Assembly: GCA_031411235.1 (NCBI GenBank)
Contig: JANOAR010000119.1
Span: forward strand, 1-64,000
Direction: 5' to 3'
Source of the DNA: JANOAR01 sp031411235
GTDB lineage: Bacteria > Verrucomicrobiota > Verrucomicrobiia > Verrucomicrobiales > Verrucomicrobiaceae
Length of the DNA stretch: 64,000 nucleotides
Shown: positions 32,622 to 44,304 of the stretch, piece by piece
How the letters are laid out: each line of letters begins with the position of its first letter
Numbering within the stretch: the stretch's first letter is position 1
Made by a program: the position numbers and the translations under genes
The notes under the pieces: generated by a model
The model's input: only the letters and a program-made list of their open reading frames with translations
Told to the model about the DNA's origin: nothing
The model's database searches: none

Positions 32622-34025
32622 TCACGCCATAATGCTAGTTACCAGCTCGCCATGGACATCGGTGAGCCGGTAGTCGCGACCCTGGTAGCGGTAGGTGAGG
32701 CGCTCGTGATCCATACCGAGCAGGTGCATTACCGTGGCGTTCAGATCGTGGGTGTGGACGGGGTTTTCAACCACGTTGAAACCCAACTCATCCGTCTTTC
32801 CATACGTCGTGCCAGGCCGAACCCCGCCGCCTGCGAGCCACATGGTGTAAGCGTCCTTGTGGTGGTCGCGGCCTCCAGCAGCTGTTTTCTTGCCATTGCC
32901 GTCCGCGCCCTGTCGCAGCGGTGTGCGACCAAACTCGCCACCCCAGATGATGAGTGTCTCGTCCAACAGGCCACGCTGTTTCAAATCCCGCACGAGGGCT
33001 GCCATAGGTTGATCCACATCCTTTGCCTTCGCAGCCAGTCGGTTCTTCAAGCCGCCGTGGTGATCCCAGTCGGAATCAAAGAGCTGCACAAAGCGCACGC
33101 CACGCTCCACGAGTCGGCGGGCCAGCAGGCAGTTGTTAGCGAAGGATGCTGCGCCGGGCTTGGCACCATACATGTCCAATGTGGCTTGGTTTTCCAGCTT
33201 GATGTCCATCAACTCCGGCACGCTGGCTTGCATCCGATAGGCCATCTCGTACTGGCTGATGCGCGTGGCGATTTCAGGGTCACCGACCATGCCCAGTTGG
33301 GCTTGGTTTAACTCGCGCACCGCATCGAGCACACGCCTCCGATCTTTGGCATCGTGGCCGGGCGGGTTGTTGAGAAATAACACAGGCTCGCCACTGCTGC
33401 GAAACTGCACGCCCTGATAGACGCTGGGAAGAAAGCCCGTGCTCCACAACGTGCTGCCCGCACCGCCCGCAGGCCCACTGAGCAGCACCACATAGGCGGG
33501 CAGGTCGGCGTTCTCACTGCCCAAGCCATAAGTCGTCCATGCGCCTAAACTGGGCCTGCCGCCGCGCCCAAAACCCGTATGCAAAAACATCTGCGCGGGG
33601 GCATGATTGATCTCGTTGGTATGCAGCGATTTCACAATACAAAGGTCATCTGCAACCGTGCCCAGATGCGGCAGCAACTCCGATAACTCGGCACCCGATT
33701 GGCCATGCCTAGCGAACTTAAACTCGCTGCCCGCGAGCTTCATCTCACCGCCGATGAAGGCGAAGCGCTTGCCTTTGAGCATCTCGTCAGGGCAGAGCTG
33801 CCCGTCGAGTTTTTGCAGCATGGGCTTGTGGTCGAAGAGATCGAGTTGCGAAGGCGCACCGATCATGTGCAGGTAGATCACATGCTTGGCCTTCGGCGCG
33901 AACTGCGGCAAAACGGATGCCTGCGACTCGCGAGCAAGCAGCGATCCCAGCGCGGCGGAGCCAAGGCTGAAACCCGATTGCTTGAAGAGGTCGCGGCGAG
34001 AGACGTTGAGGAAGTCAGTGCTCAT
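32622..34025 (-). CDS. DUF1501 protein with Tat signal
   Basis: A 467-residue protein from ATG 34025; the frame runs 29 codons further but that part overlaps the upstream gene. The start MSTDFLNVSRRDLFKQSG carries a twin-arginine export signal. The body has the DUF1501 pattern, a sulfatase/alkaline-phosphatase-like fold: HVIYLHMIGAPSQLDLFDHKP, ELLPHLGTVADDLCIVKSLHT, ETLIIWGGEFGRTPL, GRDHHKDAYTMWLAGGGVRPG. It lies four bases downstream of the DUF1549/DUF1553 gene, the standard pairing in Planctomycetes and Verrucomicrobia. The pair probably acts together in the periplasm; its reaction is unknown. Confidence 0.9.
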   Translation of the reverse strand: MSTDFLNVSRRDLFKQSGFSLGSAALGSLLARESQASVLPQFAPKAKHVIYLHMIGAPSQLDLFDHKPMLQKLDGQLCPDEMLKGKRFAFIGGEMKLAGSEFKFARHGQSGAELSELLPHLGTVADDLCIVKSLHTNEINHAPAQMFLHTGFGRGGRPSLGAWTTYGLGSENADLPAYVVLLSGPAGGAGSTLWSTGFLPSVYQGVQFRSSGEPVLFLNNPPGHDAKDRRRVLDAVRELNQAQLGMVGDPEIATRISQYEMAYRMQASVPELMDIKLENQATLDMYGAKPGAASFANNCLLARRLVERGVRFVQLFDSDWDHHGGLKNRLAAKAKDVDQPMAALVRDLKQRGLLDETLIIWGGEFGRTPLRQGADGNGKKTAAGGRDHHKDAYTMWLAGGGVRPGTTYGKTDELGFNVVENPVHTHDLNATVMHLLGMDHERLTYRYQGRDYRLTDVHGELVTSIMA

Positions 34026-34029
34026 AATG

Positions 34030-36306
<2,277 letters not shown>

Positions 36307-36384
36307 GGTGCGTGCCGTGGCAACGCCGAGGAGTGCGGTGATCTTGCGTTCGTAGGTTGATGCACCCTCGCTCCCCTTTGCCCA

Positions 36385-39300
36385 TCACGGCACGCGGTCG
36401 AGCACCACGTTGCCTGAGAGGCAGCGCAGCGTGGAGGTGGTGGGGAGTTCGCTGAGGAGGAAATAACCTGCGCCTTTGGTGTGGCTGGGGACGATGAGGC
36501 CTTCAAATGAAACGGTGCGCATGAAGGGGCGTGAGGGGATGAGGGGATTGCTATCGCGAAGGATGAAGCTGCCGGTAAAGCTGCCAGTGCTGGCGACGAG
36601 ATTGAGCTTCACGCTGGTCAGGTTGTTGGCCGTGCCGAGGGGGGCGAGTTCGGCTTTGTTGGCGAGGGTGATGCGAAGGATTTGGTCGGGCTTGTCGCCT
36701 TGATCCGCGTCGGCGAGCAAGGCCTGGGTGAAGGTTAGCCGCGCATTACCGAGGGTGTCGGTGAGGTTAAGGCTAAGCAGCAAACCGCCTGCGCTGGGAG
36801 GGGTGTATTTGACGCCTGAGTTATTGAGCGTCAGGGGGCCGAAGCCACTGCGGTACTTGCGCTCGGTGGGGCTCACTTGCGGCTTGCGCAGCCAGTCGAG
36901 GCTGCCGCTGACGGTGCTGGTGGGCGCGGTGGCAATACTGGAACTGCCAAAGACAGAGCCCGTGTTGACATAGAGCGTCTGCCAGAGCGGCAGGCTGGCA
37001 TCGGGCCAGAGTGTGTTCGAACCGCTGGTGACAGTGCCGTCGCTGAGTTTGCCTATCCAGGTGGCTGCACCAGTGGCGAGCACTTTATAAGTGATAAAGC
37101 CAGTGCCGAGGGGAAGGTTGAAGCTTGTGGAGCTGGGGCTAAGTTCCAGGAAGGTGTTGTAGCTGGCGGCATAGGCGCTGGCGGTGCTGCCACCCCAGGT
37201 GTGGCGTGCGCCTGTGGCGTTTGCGGCGGGATCACTGCTGCCAACAGGAGCGAGGGTGGCTGCGATAGCATTCGTCGCACCGAGGGGATCGAAGGTGATG
37301 ATGAGTAACAAGCTATCCTGGCCCTTGCGCGGCAGTGTGAGGGTGCTGGTATTGGGCGCACTCGCATCGGCGATGCTGTCGATGCGGTCAGTAAGTGGGT
37401 AGGTATCGGCACCGTTTTTCAAAGTGCCCGTCAGTATGCCTGCGCTGGTGGTGGTGAGCTTCAAGAGACCGCCCAGCTCGCGGTTTAACGAATGGCGCGC
37501 GAAGAGGGCGGTGAAGCTGCCGATGTGGCTGTCGGGCAAGGGCTTGATGCGAATCGTGAAGCTGGTGGTCGCTATGCCTGCGATGTTGCTGGCTTTGACG
37601 ATGACGAGGAAGTCGCCCGTCTTGGTCGGACGGCCTTCGATGCGGCCTGAGGCGGTAAGGCGGAGGCCGGGTGGGAGATTCGTCACAAGGTAGGTAACAG
37701 GCAGGCCAGTGGTGGGTACGATGAGCTGATAGTCGCTGCTGATCATGCCGCCGGGGATGGGCGCGGGCGCTTCGACCGTCGGCGGTAAAACGCCGTTCTG
37801 AGTGACGGTGTGGGCAATGCCGCCGATGACGATGGTGCCAATGCGCGAGGCAGCGGCGGCAGTGGGCAGCACGCGCACACTGACGAGGCCATCGCCTGTG
37901 CCGCGTGCTGGCGTTAACACGAGCCAGGGGACTCCGCTGATGGCGGCCCAGCCTGAGGCAGTCGTTATGCTGACCTCATAAGTCTCGCCTGCGGAGGCGA
38001 CCGTGCGACGGGTCTCGCCGAGGCTGGCGGTATCGCGGGTGACGGTGACGCTAGCGGTGGAGGTGCCACTAAAACCGTCGCTGATGGTGTAACTGAAGGT
38101 GGCCGTGATGAAGGTCGCGGCAGCAGTGAAGACGAGGCTGGTGCCGGACTTGGTGACCTTTCCAGCGGAGACGGGCGGCTGGGTGAAGGCAAGGATGCTG
38201 AGGGTATCGCTATCGGCGTCGGTATCGTTGTCGGTGACGGGGATGGTGACTTGGCCACTGGGTAAGACGAGGGCGTCATCGTCGATGGCTTCGGGGGGAT
38301 TATTGCGCGTGGTGGCGAACAAAATACCGCCCTTGGCACTGCCGTTGTCGTTGCTGGCGACGGCGCGGAAGTAGTATTTCGTATGCGCGAGGAGGCCCGT
38401 GGCATCGGCGCTCACGGAGCTGGCCGTGATGCCAGTGGCGGTGGCTGGCACGGCATTGATAACGGTGTCGAGCGCCGTCGAGCTGGTGCCGAGTTCAAAG
38501 GCGACGGCGGTGTCGAGGTCGCCTTTGGGCGTCACGCTCGCATTCAACGTAAAGCCTTCCGTCGTGATGGTGTCAGCGGCCTGGGTGACGACCAGCGGCG
38601 CGAGTGTGGCCGAGGTGCGGAGCATCTCGATATCGCCGTAGCTGGTGCCATCGGCGTTGGTGGCCACGACGCGGTAGAAATAGTAGGTCCCGGGCAAGAG
38701 GCCGGTGAGTTCGCAACTCACAGGCGTGGGGTCGGTGCCTGTGACGGTGCTAGTGCCGGGAGTGCCTATTTGATCCAACAGCGCGGGATCGGTGCCATAC
38801 TCGAAGGTGACTTCGGCATCGACGTTGAGGGCATTAACCGAGCCTTCCAGAATGACACGCGTGGCCGAGAGGTAGCTGGCGTCCAGCGTAACGGCAGCAG
38901 GCCCGTGTGGGACGGGGGCTAAGCCGTAGCGCCAGATGCCATGCAGGCCGAGGCCGTAGATCGCACCATCAGCATCCTGGGCCAGTCGCTGGGCACTAGG
39001 ATGCGCCATGACGGTGGGGTCGAAGGCATGGAGCACCGTGAGAGTCGGCGATGCGTTGCTGGCATTGCAGCGCCAAAAAGTGCCCACGCCATGGCTACCA
39101 CCATCGACAGTGGTTCCGTATAAATTGCCATCTCCGGCGAGGAGCAAGCCACTGTTCTGCTTCTGTGCCATACTTCCAGAAGTGCTGTAATTGAAGCTCT
39201 GCACGATGCTCAAGCCGAGCAGAGGTTTCCATTTCCAGAGCAGACCATCGCCATTCACACCGCCCGTGCGGCTGACGCCATAGACGGTGCCGAGCGTGCT

Positions 39301-41088
39301 GACCGCGAGGCCCGAGCCCGGTGTAGCGATGGCGGAGTCGAAGTCCGCAAGCTTCTGGATGCCCTCGGCGGCGCTCCAGGCCCAGAGCGTGCCAAGATTG
39401 TCCGCGCCGCCGTTGGAGCAGGTGCCGTAGAGCGTGTCATCGGGGCTCAGTGCTAGGCTTTCCGTCGCCGCGCCGCCATCCGCAGGGGCGAGGGATGCGA
39501 GCTTGCTCAAGCCGTCCGCGCTCGTCCACTGCCATACATGCGTGCGCTGGGTCGCGCCGCCCCTCTGCACCGTGGTGCCGTAGAGTGTGCCGTCGGAAGC
39601 GCGCACGATGGCACCTGTGGCATTGCCCGGAACGGCGACCGTGCCAAATTTACCGATCTTCTCAATGCCCGTCCTGGCGTTCCATTGCCAGAGCACACCC
39701 GCATCGCCAGCGACGCCTAGACGAGTGAAGCCGTAGAGGTTGCCTGCGTTATCACCGACGACACCGCCGAAGGTCACGAATCCAATCAAGGGATGCTCGA
39801 CATCAGCGATGGCGGTAGGCACTGGGCCACTGGCAGGACTCCAGCGCCAGATGAGTTGCTTGATGGTTTCGACGCCGTAGATGCTGCCTTGGCTATCGAG
39901 CCACAGACCATTGGGATCGCCACCGATGGGCAAGCCATCAAAAGCAGCGACGACCTCGCCCGTGCCGCTACCCGACCATTTCCACAGCGTGCCAGCACCG
40001 TCGGTGCCGCGCAACGCGGTGCCGAGGATGTCGCCCGTGGCCTTAACGATCAACTGGCCCACGGGCTCGCCGATGGCGGCTGGGCTGAGCGTGCCGATCT
40101 TGGCAAACGGCAGCGTCGGCGACCAGCGCCATATTTGCCCGGCCTGCGTAGTACCGCAGACCTTGCCTGTATCGTTGATGCCCATCTCCACATCCGCATC
40201 CGCAGCGGCGAAGGTATGCAGCACCGTGATTTTTTTTGCGCCCTGGTAGCGCCACAAGCGAGGCGTTCCTGATGTGGCCTCGCTAGCATAGGCCACGCCA
40301 ACAACACCCGTGCCGGAGGGCAGCAGAGCCCCCATGGGAAAGCCCACCGTGTCAGTATCGAAGACCGCCGCCTGGCTCATCGTGCCTGTGGCCGAGCGCG
40401 CCCACAGCGTCGGGGTAACCTCTTGGGTCGCAGGATCACGCTCCAAGCCCACGCCGTAAAGCACCGAGCCATTCAGCGCGAGGCACTGCGGACGCCCCCC
40501 GAGCGAGAGCGCATCGCCATAGTTTTGGAAGGAATAAAGGCGCACCAAACCACCCGCTGCCGTCCATTTCCACAGCGTGCCACCCGCGTAGGCACCGCCT
40601 GCTTCACAGACGCCAAACAAGGTATTGGCAGACGCCTGCCAGACGACATTGCAGTGGGGTTTTTCCCCGGTGGTGGTAGCGGTGAAGTTGGCCAGTCGCA
40701 CCAGCCCGCCCGTCGCATCCCATTTCCACAAGGTGCCATCGCCCGTCGCACCACCGTACGGGGTGACACCATAAATCGTGTCTGCCGCATCCACCGCCAA
40801 GCCCAGCGGCTCACTACCAATCTCGCCGCCGATGCTGGCAAAATTGCCCTGCGTGGTGATCGCGCCCGTGGTCTCGTTCACCTCAAATAAAGCCCCTGCA
40901 TCGCCAGAACCGCCGAAACGAGCGAGCCCATATAGCAGGCCATTGGAAGCGCGGACGACCCCATGCGCTGGCAGGGCGGTGGTCTGAGGAAAGGACGCCA
41001 CCACGTCGAAGCTCGCCTGAGCTGAGGCGAGTGCGGTGCCGAAGAGCAAGGCCAGGAAGGCGGCAGGAGCAGTGATTCGAGAGAACAT
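36385..41088 (-). CDS. Large secreted GloVer-repeat multidomain protein
   Basis: A 1567-residue protein from ATG 41088 (MFSRITAPAAFLALLF, a signal peptide). Residues about 30-730 are a long series of propeller-like repeats of the GloVer (Gloeobacter/Verrucomicrobia) type, with recurring GTLWKW, LYGVG, GTTVDGGSHGVGTFW strings. Then come fibronectin-III-like domains (about 735-925), a cadherin/VCBS-like domain with calcium-type NDTDADSD (about 926-1018), a BACON-like domain (about 1020-1096), a putative-Ig (He_PIG) domain (about 1098-1182; LPPGLRLTASGRIEGRPTKTG) and a beta-rich C-terminal region. It is a surface or extracellular protein, likely adhesive or structural. No PEP-CTERM or barrel anchor is visible. 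Confidence 0.82.
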   Translation of the reverse strand: MFSRITAPAAFLALLFGTALASAQASFDVVASFPQTTALPAHGVVRASNGLLYGLARFGGSGDAGALFEVNETTGAITTQGNFASIGGEIGSEPLGLAVDAADTIYGVTPYGGATGDGTLWKWDATGGLVRLANFTATTTGEKPHCNVVWQASANTLFGVCEAGGAYAGGTLWKWTAAGGLVRLYSFQNYGDALSLGGRPQCLALNGSVLYGVGLERDPATQEVTPTLWARSATGTMSQAAVFDTDTVGFPMGALLPSGTGVVGVAYASEATSGTPRLWRYQGAKKITVLHTFAAADADVEMGINDTGKVCGTTQAGQIWRWSPTLPFAKIGTLSPAAIGEPVGQLIVKATGDILGTALRGTDGAGTLWKWSGSGTGEVVAAFDGLPIGGDPNGLWLDSQGSIYGVETIKQLIWRWSPASGPVPTAIADVEHPLIGFVTFGGVVGDNAGNLYGFTRLGVAGDAGVLWQWNARTGIEKIGKFGTVAVPGNATGAIVRASDGTLYGTTVQRGGATQRTHVWQWTSADGLSKLASLAPADGGAATESLALSPDDTLYGTCSNGGADNLGTLWAWSAAEGIQKLADFDSAIATPGSGLAVSTLGTVYGVSRTGGVNGDGLLWKWKPLLGLSIVQSFNYSTSGSMAQKQNSGLLLAGDGNLYGTTVDGGSHGVGTFWRCNASNASPTLTVLHAFDPTVMAHPSAQRLAQDADGAIYGLGLHGIWRYGLAPVPHGPAAVTLDASYLSATRVILEGSVNALNVDAEVTFEYGTDPALLDQIGTPGTSTVTGTDPTPVSCELTGLLPGTYYFYRVVATNADGTSYGDIEMLRTSATLAPLVVTQAADTITTEGFTLNASVTPKGDLDTAVAFELGTSSTALDTVINAVPATATGITASSVSADATGLLAHTKYYFRAVASNDNGSAKGGILFATTRNNPPEAIDDDALVLPSGQVTIPVTDNDTDADSDTLSILAFTQPPVSAGKVTKSGTSLVFTAAATFITATFSYTISDGFSGTSTASVTVTRDTASLGETRRTVASAGETYEVSITTASGWAAISGVPWLVLTPARGTGDGLVSVRVLPTAAAASRIGTIVIGGIAHTVTQNGVLPPTVEAPAPIPGGMISSDYQLIVPTTGLPVTYLVTNLPPGLRLTASGRIEGRPTKTGDFLVIVKASNIAGIATTSFTIRIKPLPDSHIGSFTALFARHSLNRELGGLLKLTTTSAGILTGTLKNGADTYPLTDRIDSIADASAPNTSTLTLPRKGQDSLLLIITFDPLGATNAIAATLAPVGSSDPAANATGARHTWGGSTASAYAASYNTFLELSPSSTSFNLPLGTGFITYKVLATGAATWIGKLSDGTVTSGSNTLWPDASLPLWQTLYVNTGSVFGSSSIATAPTSTVSGSLDWLRKPQVSPTERKYRSGFGPLTLNNSGVKYTPPSAGGLLLSLNLTDTLGNARLTFTQALLADADQGDKPDQILRITLANKAELAPLGTANNLTSVKLNLVASTGSFTGSFILRDSNPLIPSRPFMRTVSFEGLIVPSHTKGAGYFLLSELPTTSTLRCLSGNVVLDRVP

Positions 41089-41214
41089 GGGCGAGTGGGG
41101 GGTTGTTATTTCTCTTTTCCAAATATTATGGATAAGCTGATAATGTCGCCACAAGTTATGGCTTTTCGCAAGCTGGCATTTGGGGGTCTGTCTTGGCTCA
41201 GGGCGCAGCTCGCA

Positions 41215-41547
41215 TCAGGCTAGAACGAGTGGCTCATGTTGGGGGGCAGTTTTCGGCTGGGTGACCTGGGCTTTGCGTTGGCGTTGACGCAGTATTTTTT
41301 CATCCTCTAAAAGTCGAAAACGCCACAGGCAGAAACCGCCCCACCCTGGAACGATGGGTGGGAATTCCGTTAACCGAACACCAAGCGCGGTTTCTCGGTT
41401 GAGCAGATCGAAGCCCCAGAGAACCTCGTGGATGGTGTAAACTTTGCCTTCTTCTGGGACGCGCCGGAAGTCTTCGAAGACTGTCTCGGCGAAGGTTCCA
41501 TTGATGCAGATGACTTTCTGCCCAACGGGGAATGGTAGTGGATTCAT
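41215..41547 (-). CDS. Small hypothetical protein
   Basis: A 110-residue protein. The N-terminal part (FPVGQKVICINGTF, PEEGKVYTIHEVLWG, FPPIVPGWGGFCLWRFRLL) has the look of small SH3-like-barrel proteins that occur in phages and bacterial genomes, but I cannot name a family. A basic, Gln-rich tail follows. No signal peptide. It stands alone between the GloVer-repeat gene and the LysR gene on the same strand. Confidence 0.65.
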   Translation of the reverse strand: MNPLPFPVGQKVICINGTFAETVFEDFRRVPEEGKVYTIHEVLWGFDLLNRETALGVRLTEFPPIVPGWGGFCLWRFRLLEDEKILRQRQRKAQVTQPKTAPQHEPLVLA

Positions 41548-41606
41548 GATGCGCAGAGCTTAGCCAACCCAGCCGAGGAAGTGAACCTCGCATCTATCAT
41601 GCAAAC

Positions 41607-42563
41607 TTACTTTGCAGTCATGTTTGGGCGCGTTGGGTTCTCCGTGGTCAAGGTACGCGCCATCTCCTTGAGCACACGATCCTCCACGCCGCGCCTTCTC
41701 ATTTGCCGGGGGTTCCAGTGCAAGGCGAGTGAACGACCATAGTTGGCGAGCGGGGTAAAGGGAGTGACCAGCACGCTCTTCTCATCGAGGCCAGTGATGC
41801 CGAGGCTGGGCAGCACAGCGGCACACGCGCCTTGCTCCACGAGCTGGCGGACTTGCAGCATGGAGCTGCATTCGAAGCGGGGTTTAAAATCGACGCCTGC
41901 GCTTTCCATGCCACGGCGCACGGCCTCATCCATTTGCCCACCATCGCGACCAGCGGCGAAGGGCAGACTGGCCCATTTTTTCGTATCTCGCAGCATCGCT
42001 GGTGTGGTGTCGCGGGCCAACAGCCGACGCGGGATGCAGAGGTGGAAGGTGAGCGAGAGGAGCTTGATCGAGTTTGCACGGCTCGCATTGGGGATCGCAT
42101 CCTGGCGCAGCACGGCGAAGTCCACACGGCCATCATGCACGGCCTCGACGAGGGCGCGGCTGCGCATCATCTCGGTACGCAGCGAGGCATGGCTGAGGGA
42201 TGTTGCGAGGCTGGATAGCTTGCTCACGATGAACCATTCCAGTGTGCTGCCACCAGCCGCGATGGTGAAGGCTTTTGCCATGCCTTCTTGCTCGCGGCGG
42301 AAGTCTTCCAAGCCCTGCAACTGCTCGCGGATGAGTTCACCGAGCCTTACCCCCGCAGGCGAGAGCGAGAGGGTCTTGCCGCGTCGCTGCGTCAGCTCAG
42401 TGCCGAAGAATGCCTCCAGTTCGCCAATCTGGCGACTGATCTGGCTCTGCCTCGTGCTGTCCTGCGGGGCGGCCTTGGCGATGCTGCCCGCGTGCGCCAT
42501 TTGCATAAAACTACGCAGCCGATCCAGCGACAGCCCGCCTTTGGTGAAGAGGTTATCAAACAT
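41607..42563 (-). CDS. LysR-family transcriptional regulator
   Basis: A 318-residue regulator with an N-terminal winged helix-turn-helix (about 12-72; LDRLRSFMQMAHAGSIAKAA, SQISRQIGELEAFFGTELTQRRGK, LSPAGVRLGELI) and a periplasmic-binding-protein-like effector domain (about 95-295; GRVDFAVLRQDAI, LVEQGACAAVLPSLGI). It is divergent from the phosphatase gene with 71 bases between starts, the usual arrangement for a LysR regulator and its target, so the phosphatase is a candidate target. Effector unknown. Confidence 0.88.
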   Translation of the reverse strand: MFDNLFTKGGLSLDRLRSFMQMAHAGSIAKAAPQDSTRQSQISRQIGELEAFFGTELTQRRGKTLSLSPAGVRLGELIREQLQGLEDFRREQEGMAKAFTIAAGGSTLEWFIVSKLSSLATSLSHASLRTEMMRSRALVEAVHDGRVDFAVLRQDAIPNASRANSIKLLSLTFHLCIPRRLLARDTTPAMLRDTKKWASLPFAAGRDGGQMDEAVRRGMESAGVDFKPRFECSSMLQVRQLVEQGACAAVLPSLGITGLDEKSVLVTPFTPLANYGRSLALHWNPRQMRRRGVEDRVLKEMARTLTTENPTRPNMTAK

Positions 42564-42634
42564 GACTCAAAAGTAAGCCATACGGTGAATGGCGATGTTT
42601 CGCAAAGGCTCTGTTCGCGTAGTATCGCAGCATT

Positions 42635-43561
42635 ATGGATCGACAAACTTACGACCTCATCGGCGACATCCACGGCCAGCATGGCAAGCTGGTGCCTCTT
42701 CTCCACACGCTCGGCTACAAGCCACAAGGCGATACCTGGCGGCATCCTGGAGGGCGCAAAGTGATCTTCCTCGGCGATTACATTGACCGCGGGCCAGCGG
42801 TTCGCGAGGTACTGCACACGGTGCGCGGAATGGTCGATGCGGGCGATGCGCTGGCGATCATGGGCAACCATGAATACAACGCCATCCTCGCTGAGACGCC
42901 CGATGGCAATGGCGGCTGGCTGCGGAACAAGGAAAAGAATCGCGGTGGCGAGCGCATCACCAAACAGCAGTTCGTGGGCCACGAAGCCGAGTGGGAGGAG
43001 TGGAAAAACTGGATGAAGCGCCTGCCGATGTTTCTTGATCTGGGCGACCTGCGCGCGGTTCACGCCTGCTGGGATGTGAAGCGTATTGAGCGGCTGAAGG
43101 ACAAAAGCATCGTCAATGATGAATTCCTTGCCGCCTCCGCCACAAAGGGCACACGCGAACATCGCGCCGTGGAGAACGTGCTAAAAGGCCCTGAGCTGGA
43201 GATGCCCGAAGGCAATTTGTTTCACGACAAAGAAGGCATCGCCCGCCGCACCGTAAGGGTGCGCTGGTGGGACATTCCCAACGTCGCGCAAATCAGCCAC
43301 CTCGCCATGCCCGAGCGCTTTGAAGCCCCCGGCAATGCCTTGCCCCACGAGCTGCGCCGCGTGCCCAACTATGGGACGAATGAGCCGCCAGTGTTCTTTG
43401 GTCACTACTGGTTGCCTGCCACGCTCGCACGGGCTCCCCTCGCCCCGAATATCGCTTGCCTCGATTACAGCGCCGCCTTCGGCGACGCCCCACTGGTGGC
43501 CTATCGCTGGGATGGCGAGCAGGTACTGAGCACGGAGAAATATGTCAGTGCTACGGCTTAA
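42635..43561 (+). CDS. Calcineurin-like (PPP family) metallophosphatase
   Basis: A 308-residue phosphoesterase with the complete PPP metal site: G10-D-I-H-G14, G47-D-Y-I-D-R-G-P54 and G77-N-H-E80. The closest style is that of bis(5-prime-nucleosyl)-tetraphosphatases of the PrpE/ApaH type and bacterial Ser/Thr phosphatases; a C-terminal VFFGHYW segment supplies a further histidine. It should be cytoplasmic (no signal peptide). It hydrolyses either dinucleoside polyphosphates or phosphoproteins; the sequence alone does not decide. Probably governed by the divergent LysR gene. Confidence 0.85.
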   Translation: MDRQTYDLIGDIHGQHGKLVPLLHTLGYKPQGDTWRHPGGRKVIFLGDYIDRGPAVREVLHTVRGMVDAGDALAIMGNHEYNAILAETPDGNGGWLRNKEKNRGGERITKQQFVGHEAEWEEWKNWMKRLPMFLDLGDLRAVHACWDVKRIERLKDKSIVNDEFLAASATKGTREHRAVENVLKGPELEMPEGNLFHDKEGIARRTVRVRWWDIPNVAQISHLAMPERFEAPGNALPHELRRVPNYGTNEPPVFFGHYWLPATLARAPLAPNIACLDYSAAFGDAPLVAYRWDGEQVLSTEKYVSATA

Positions 43562-43625
43562 GCACGAACGCTGCTTTTGAAATCTGCCAAGCCCGTCAGA
43601 AGGGCGTCTTTGCTTAGCTGTTTCC

Positions 43626-44210
43626 TTACTTTAGCTCTTGGATGCGGATGCGGCGGTAGTCCATTTGGCCGCGATCGCCTTCGAGGCCGATGGGGCCTGT
43701 CTCGGGGAGCTTGAGGGCTTCTTCGAGGAGTTCGCCGTTGCAGGTGCAGCGGGCGATGCCGTCTTTCACGGTGACTTCGATGCTATTCCAGTCCTGGGGT
43801 TTGTAGGACTTCAGGGTTTTGTATTTATCGGGGCCAGCGACGGCGTAGTCGCGGCACTGGAGCTGGGGCTTGCGGATGAAGATGCCGCTGTCGGCATTGA
43901 CTCCGGCACGGAAGTCGAGGCGGAGGATGAAGTTGGTGGGGAATTCGCGAACGGTGTACATCTGCGAGACGAGGCGCTCGACGCCAACGGGCGGGTTGAC
44001 GGTGAGGACGCCGTCTTTGGCGGTGTAGCGGCCTGTGTCGGACTGGGCTTTGCCATCAAAGGCGGGGCCATCTTTGAAGTGCCAGCCCGTGAGGTCTTTG
44101 CCGTTGAAGAGGGCTTCAAAGCCGGGCTCCAGGGCGAAGTCTTCGGCGCGGAGCGCGGGTGTGAAGCTAGAGCAGAGGGCGAGGAGGAATGTGGCGACGA
44201 GGTATTTCAT
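43626..44210 (-). CDS. Secreted DUF1080 protein (3-keto-disaccharide hydrolase domain)
   Basis: A 194-residue protein from ATG 44210 (MKYLVATFLLALCSS, signal peptide). It is one DUF1080 domain, a concanavalin-like beta sandwich: GFEALFNGKDLTGWHFKDG, VLTVNPPVG, NFILRLDFRAGVNADSGIFIRK, WNSIEVTVKDGIARCTCNGE, GPIGLEGDRGQMDYRRIRIQEL. The family is expanded in Planctomycetes and Verrucomicrobia and includes 3-keto-glycoside hydrolases. The start codon is ten bases after the stop of the giant repeat gene, so it is the probable last gene of that operon. The frame extends upstream into the giant gene, but those residues are Ser/Ala-rich shadow. Confidence 0.85.
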   Translation of the reverse strand: MKYLVATFLLALCSSFTPALRAEDFALEPGFEALFNGKDLTGWHFKDGPAFDGKAQSDTGRYTAKDGVLTVNPPVGVERLVSQMYTVREFPTNFILRLDFRAGVNADSGIFIRKPQLQCRDYAVAGPDKYKTLKSYKPQDWNSIEVTVKDGIARCTCNGELLEEALKLPETGPIGLEGDRGQMDYRRIRIQELK

Positions 44211-44220
44211 AGTGCAATTT

Positions 44221-44304
44221 TCAAATGACGCTGTTGCGGCGGCGGCGGAGCATGAGGCCCAGGAGGCCGAAGAGGAGTAACATGGCGCGGCTAGGCTCGG
44301 GGAT
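44221..44304 (-). other. PEP-CTERM sorting signal
   Basis: The last 27 residues of the giant protein: Pro-Glu-Pro (IPEPS), a hydrophobic helix AMLLLFGLLGLML, then RRRR and a short tail. This tripartite signal is read by exosortase in EPS-producing Gram-negative bacteria. No exosortase gene lies in the window. Confidence 0.9.
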
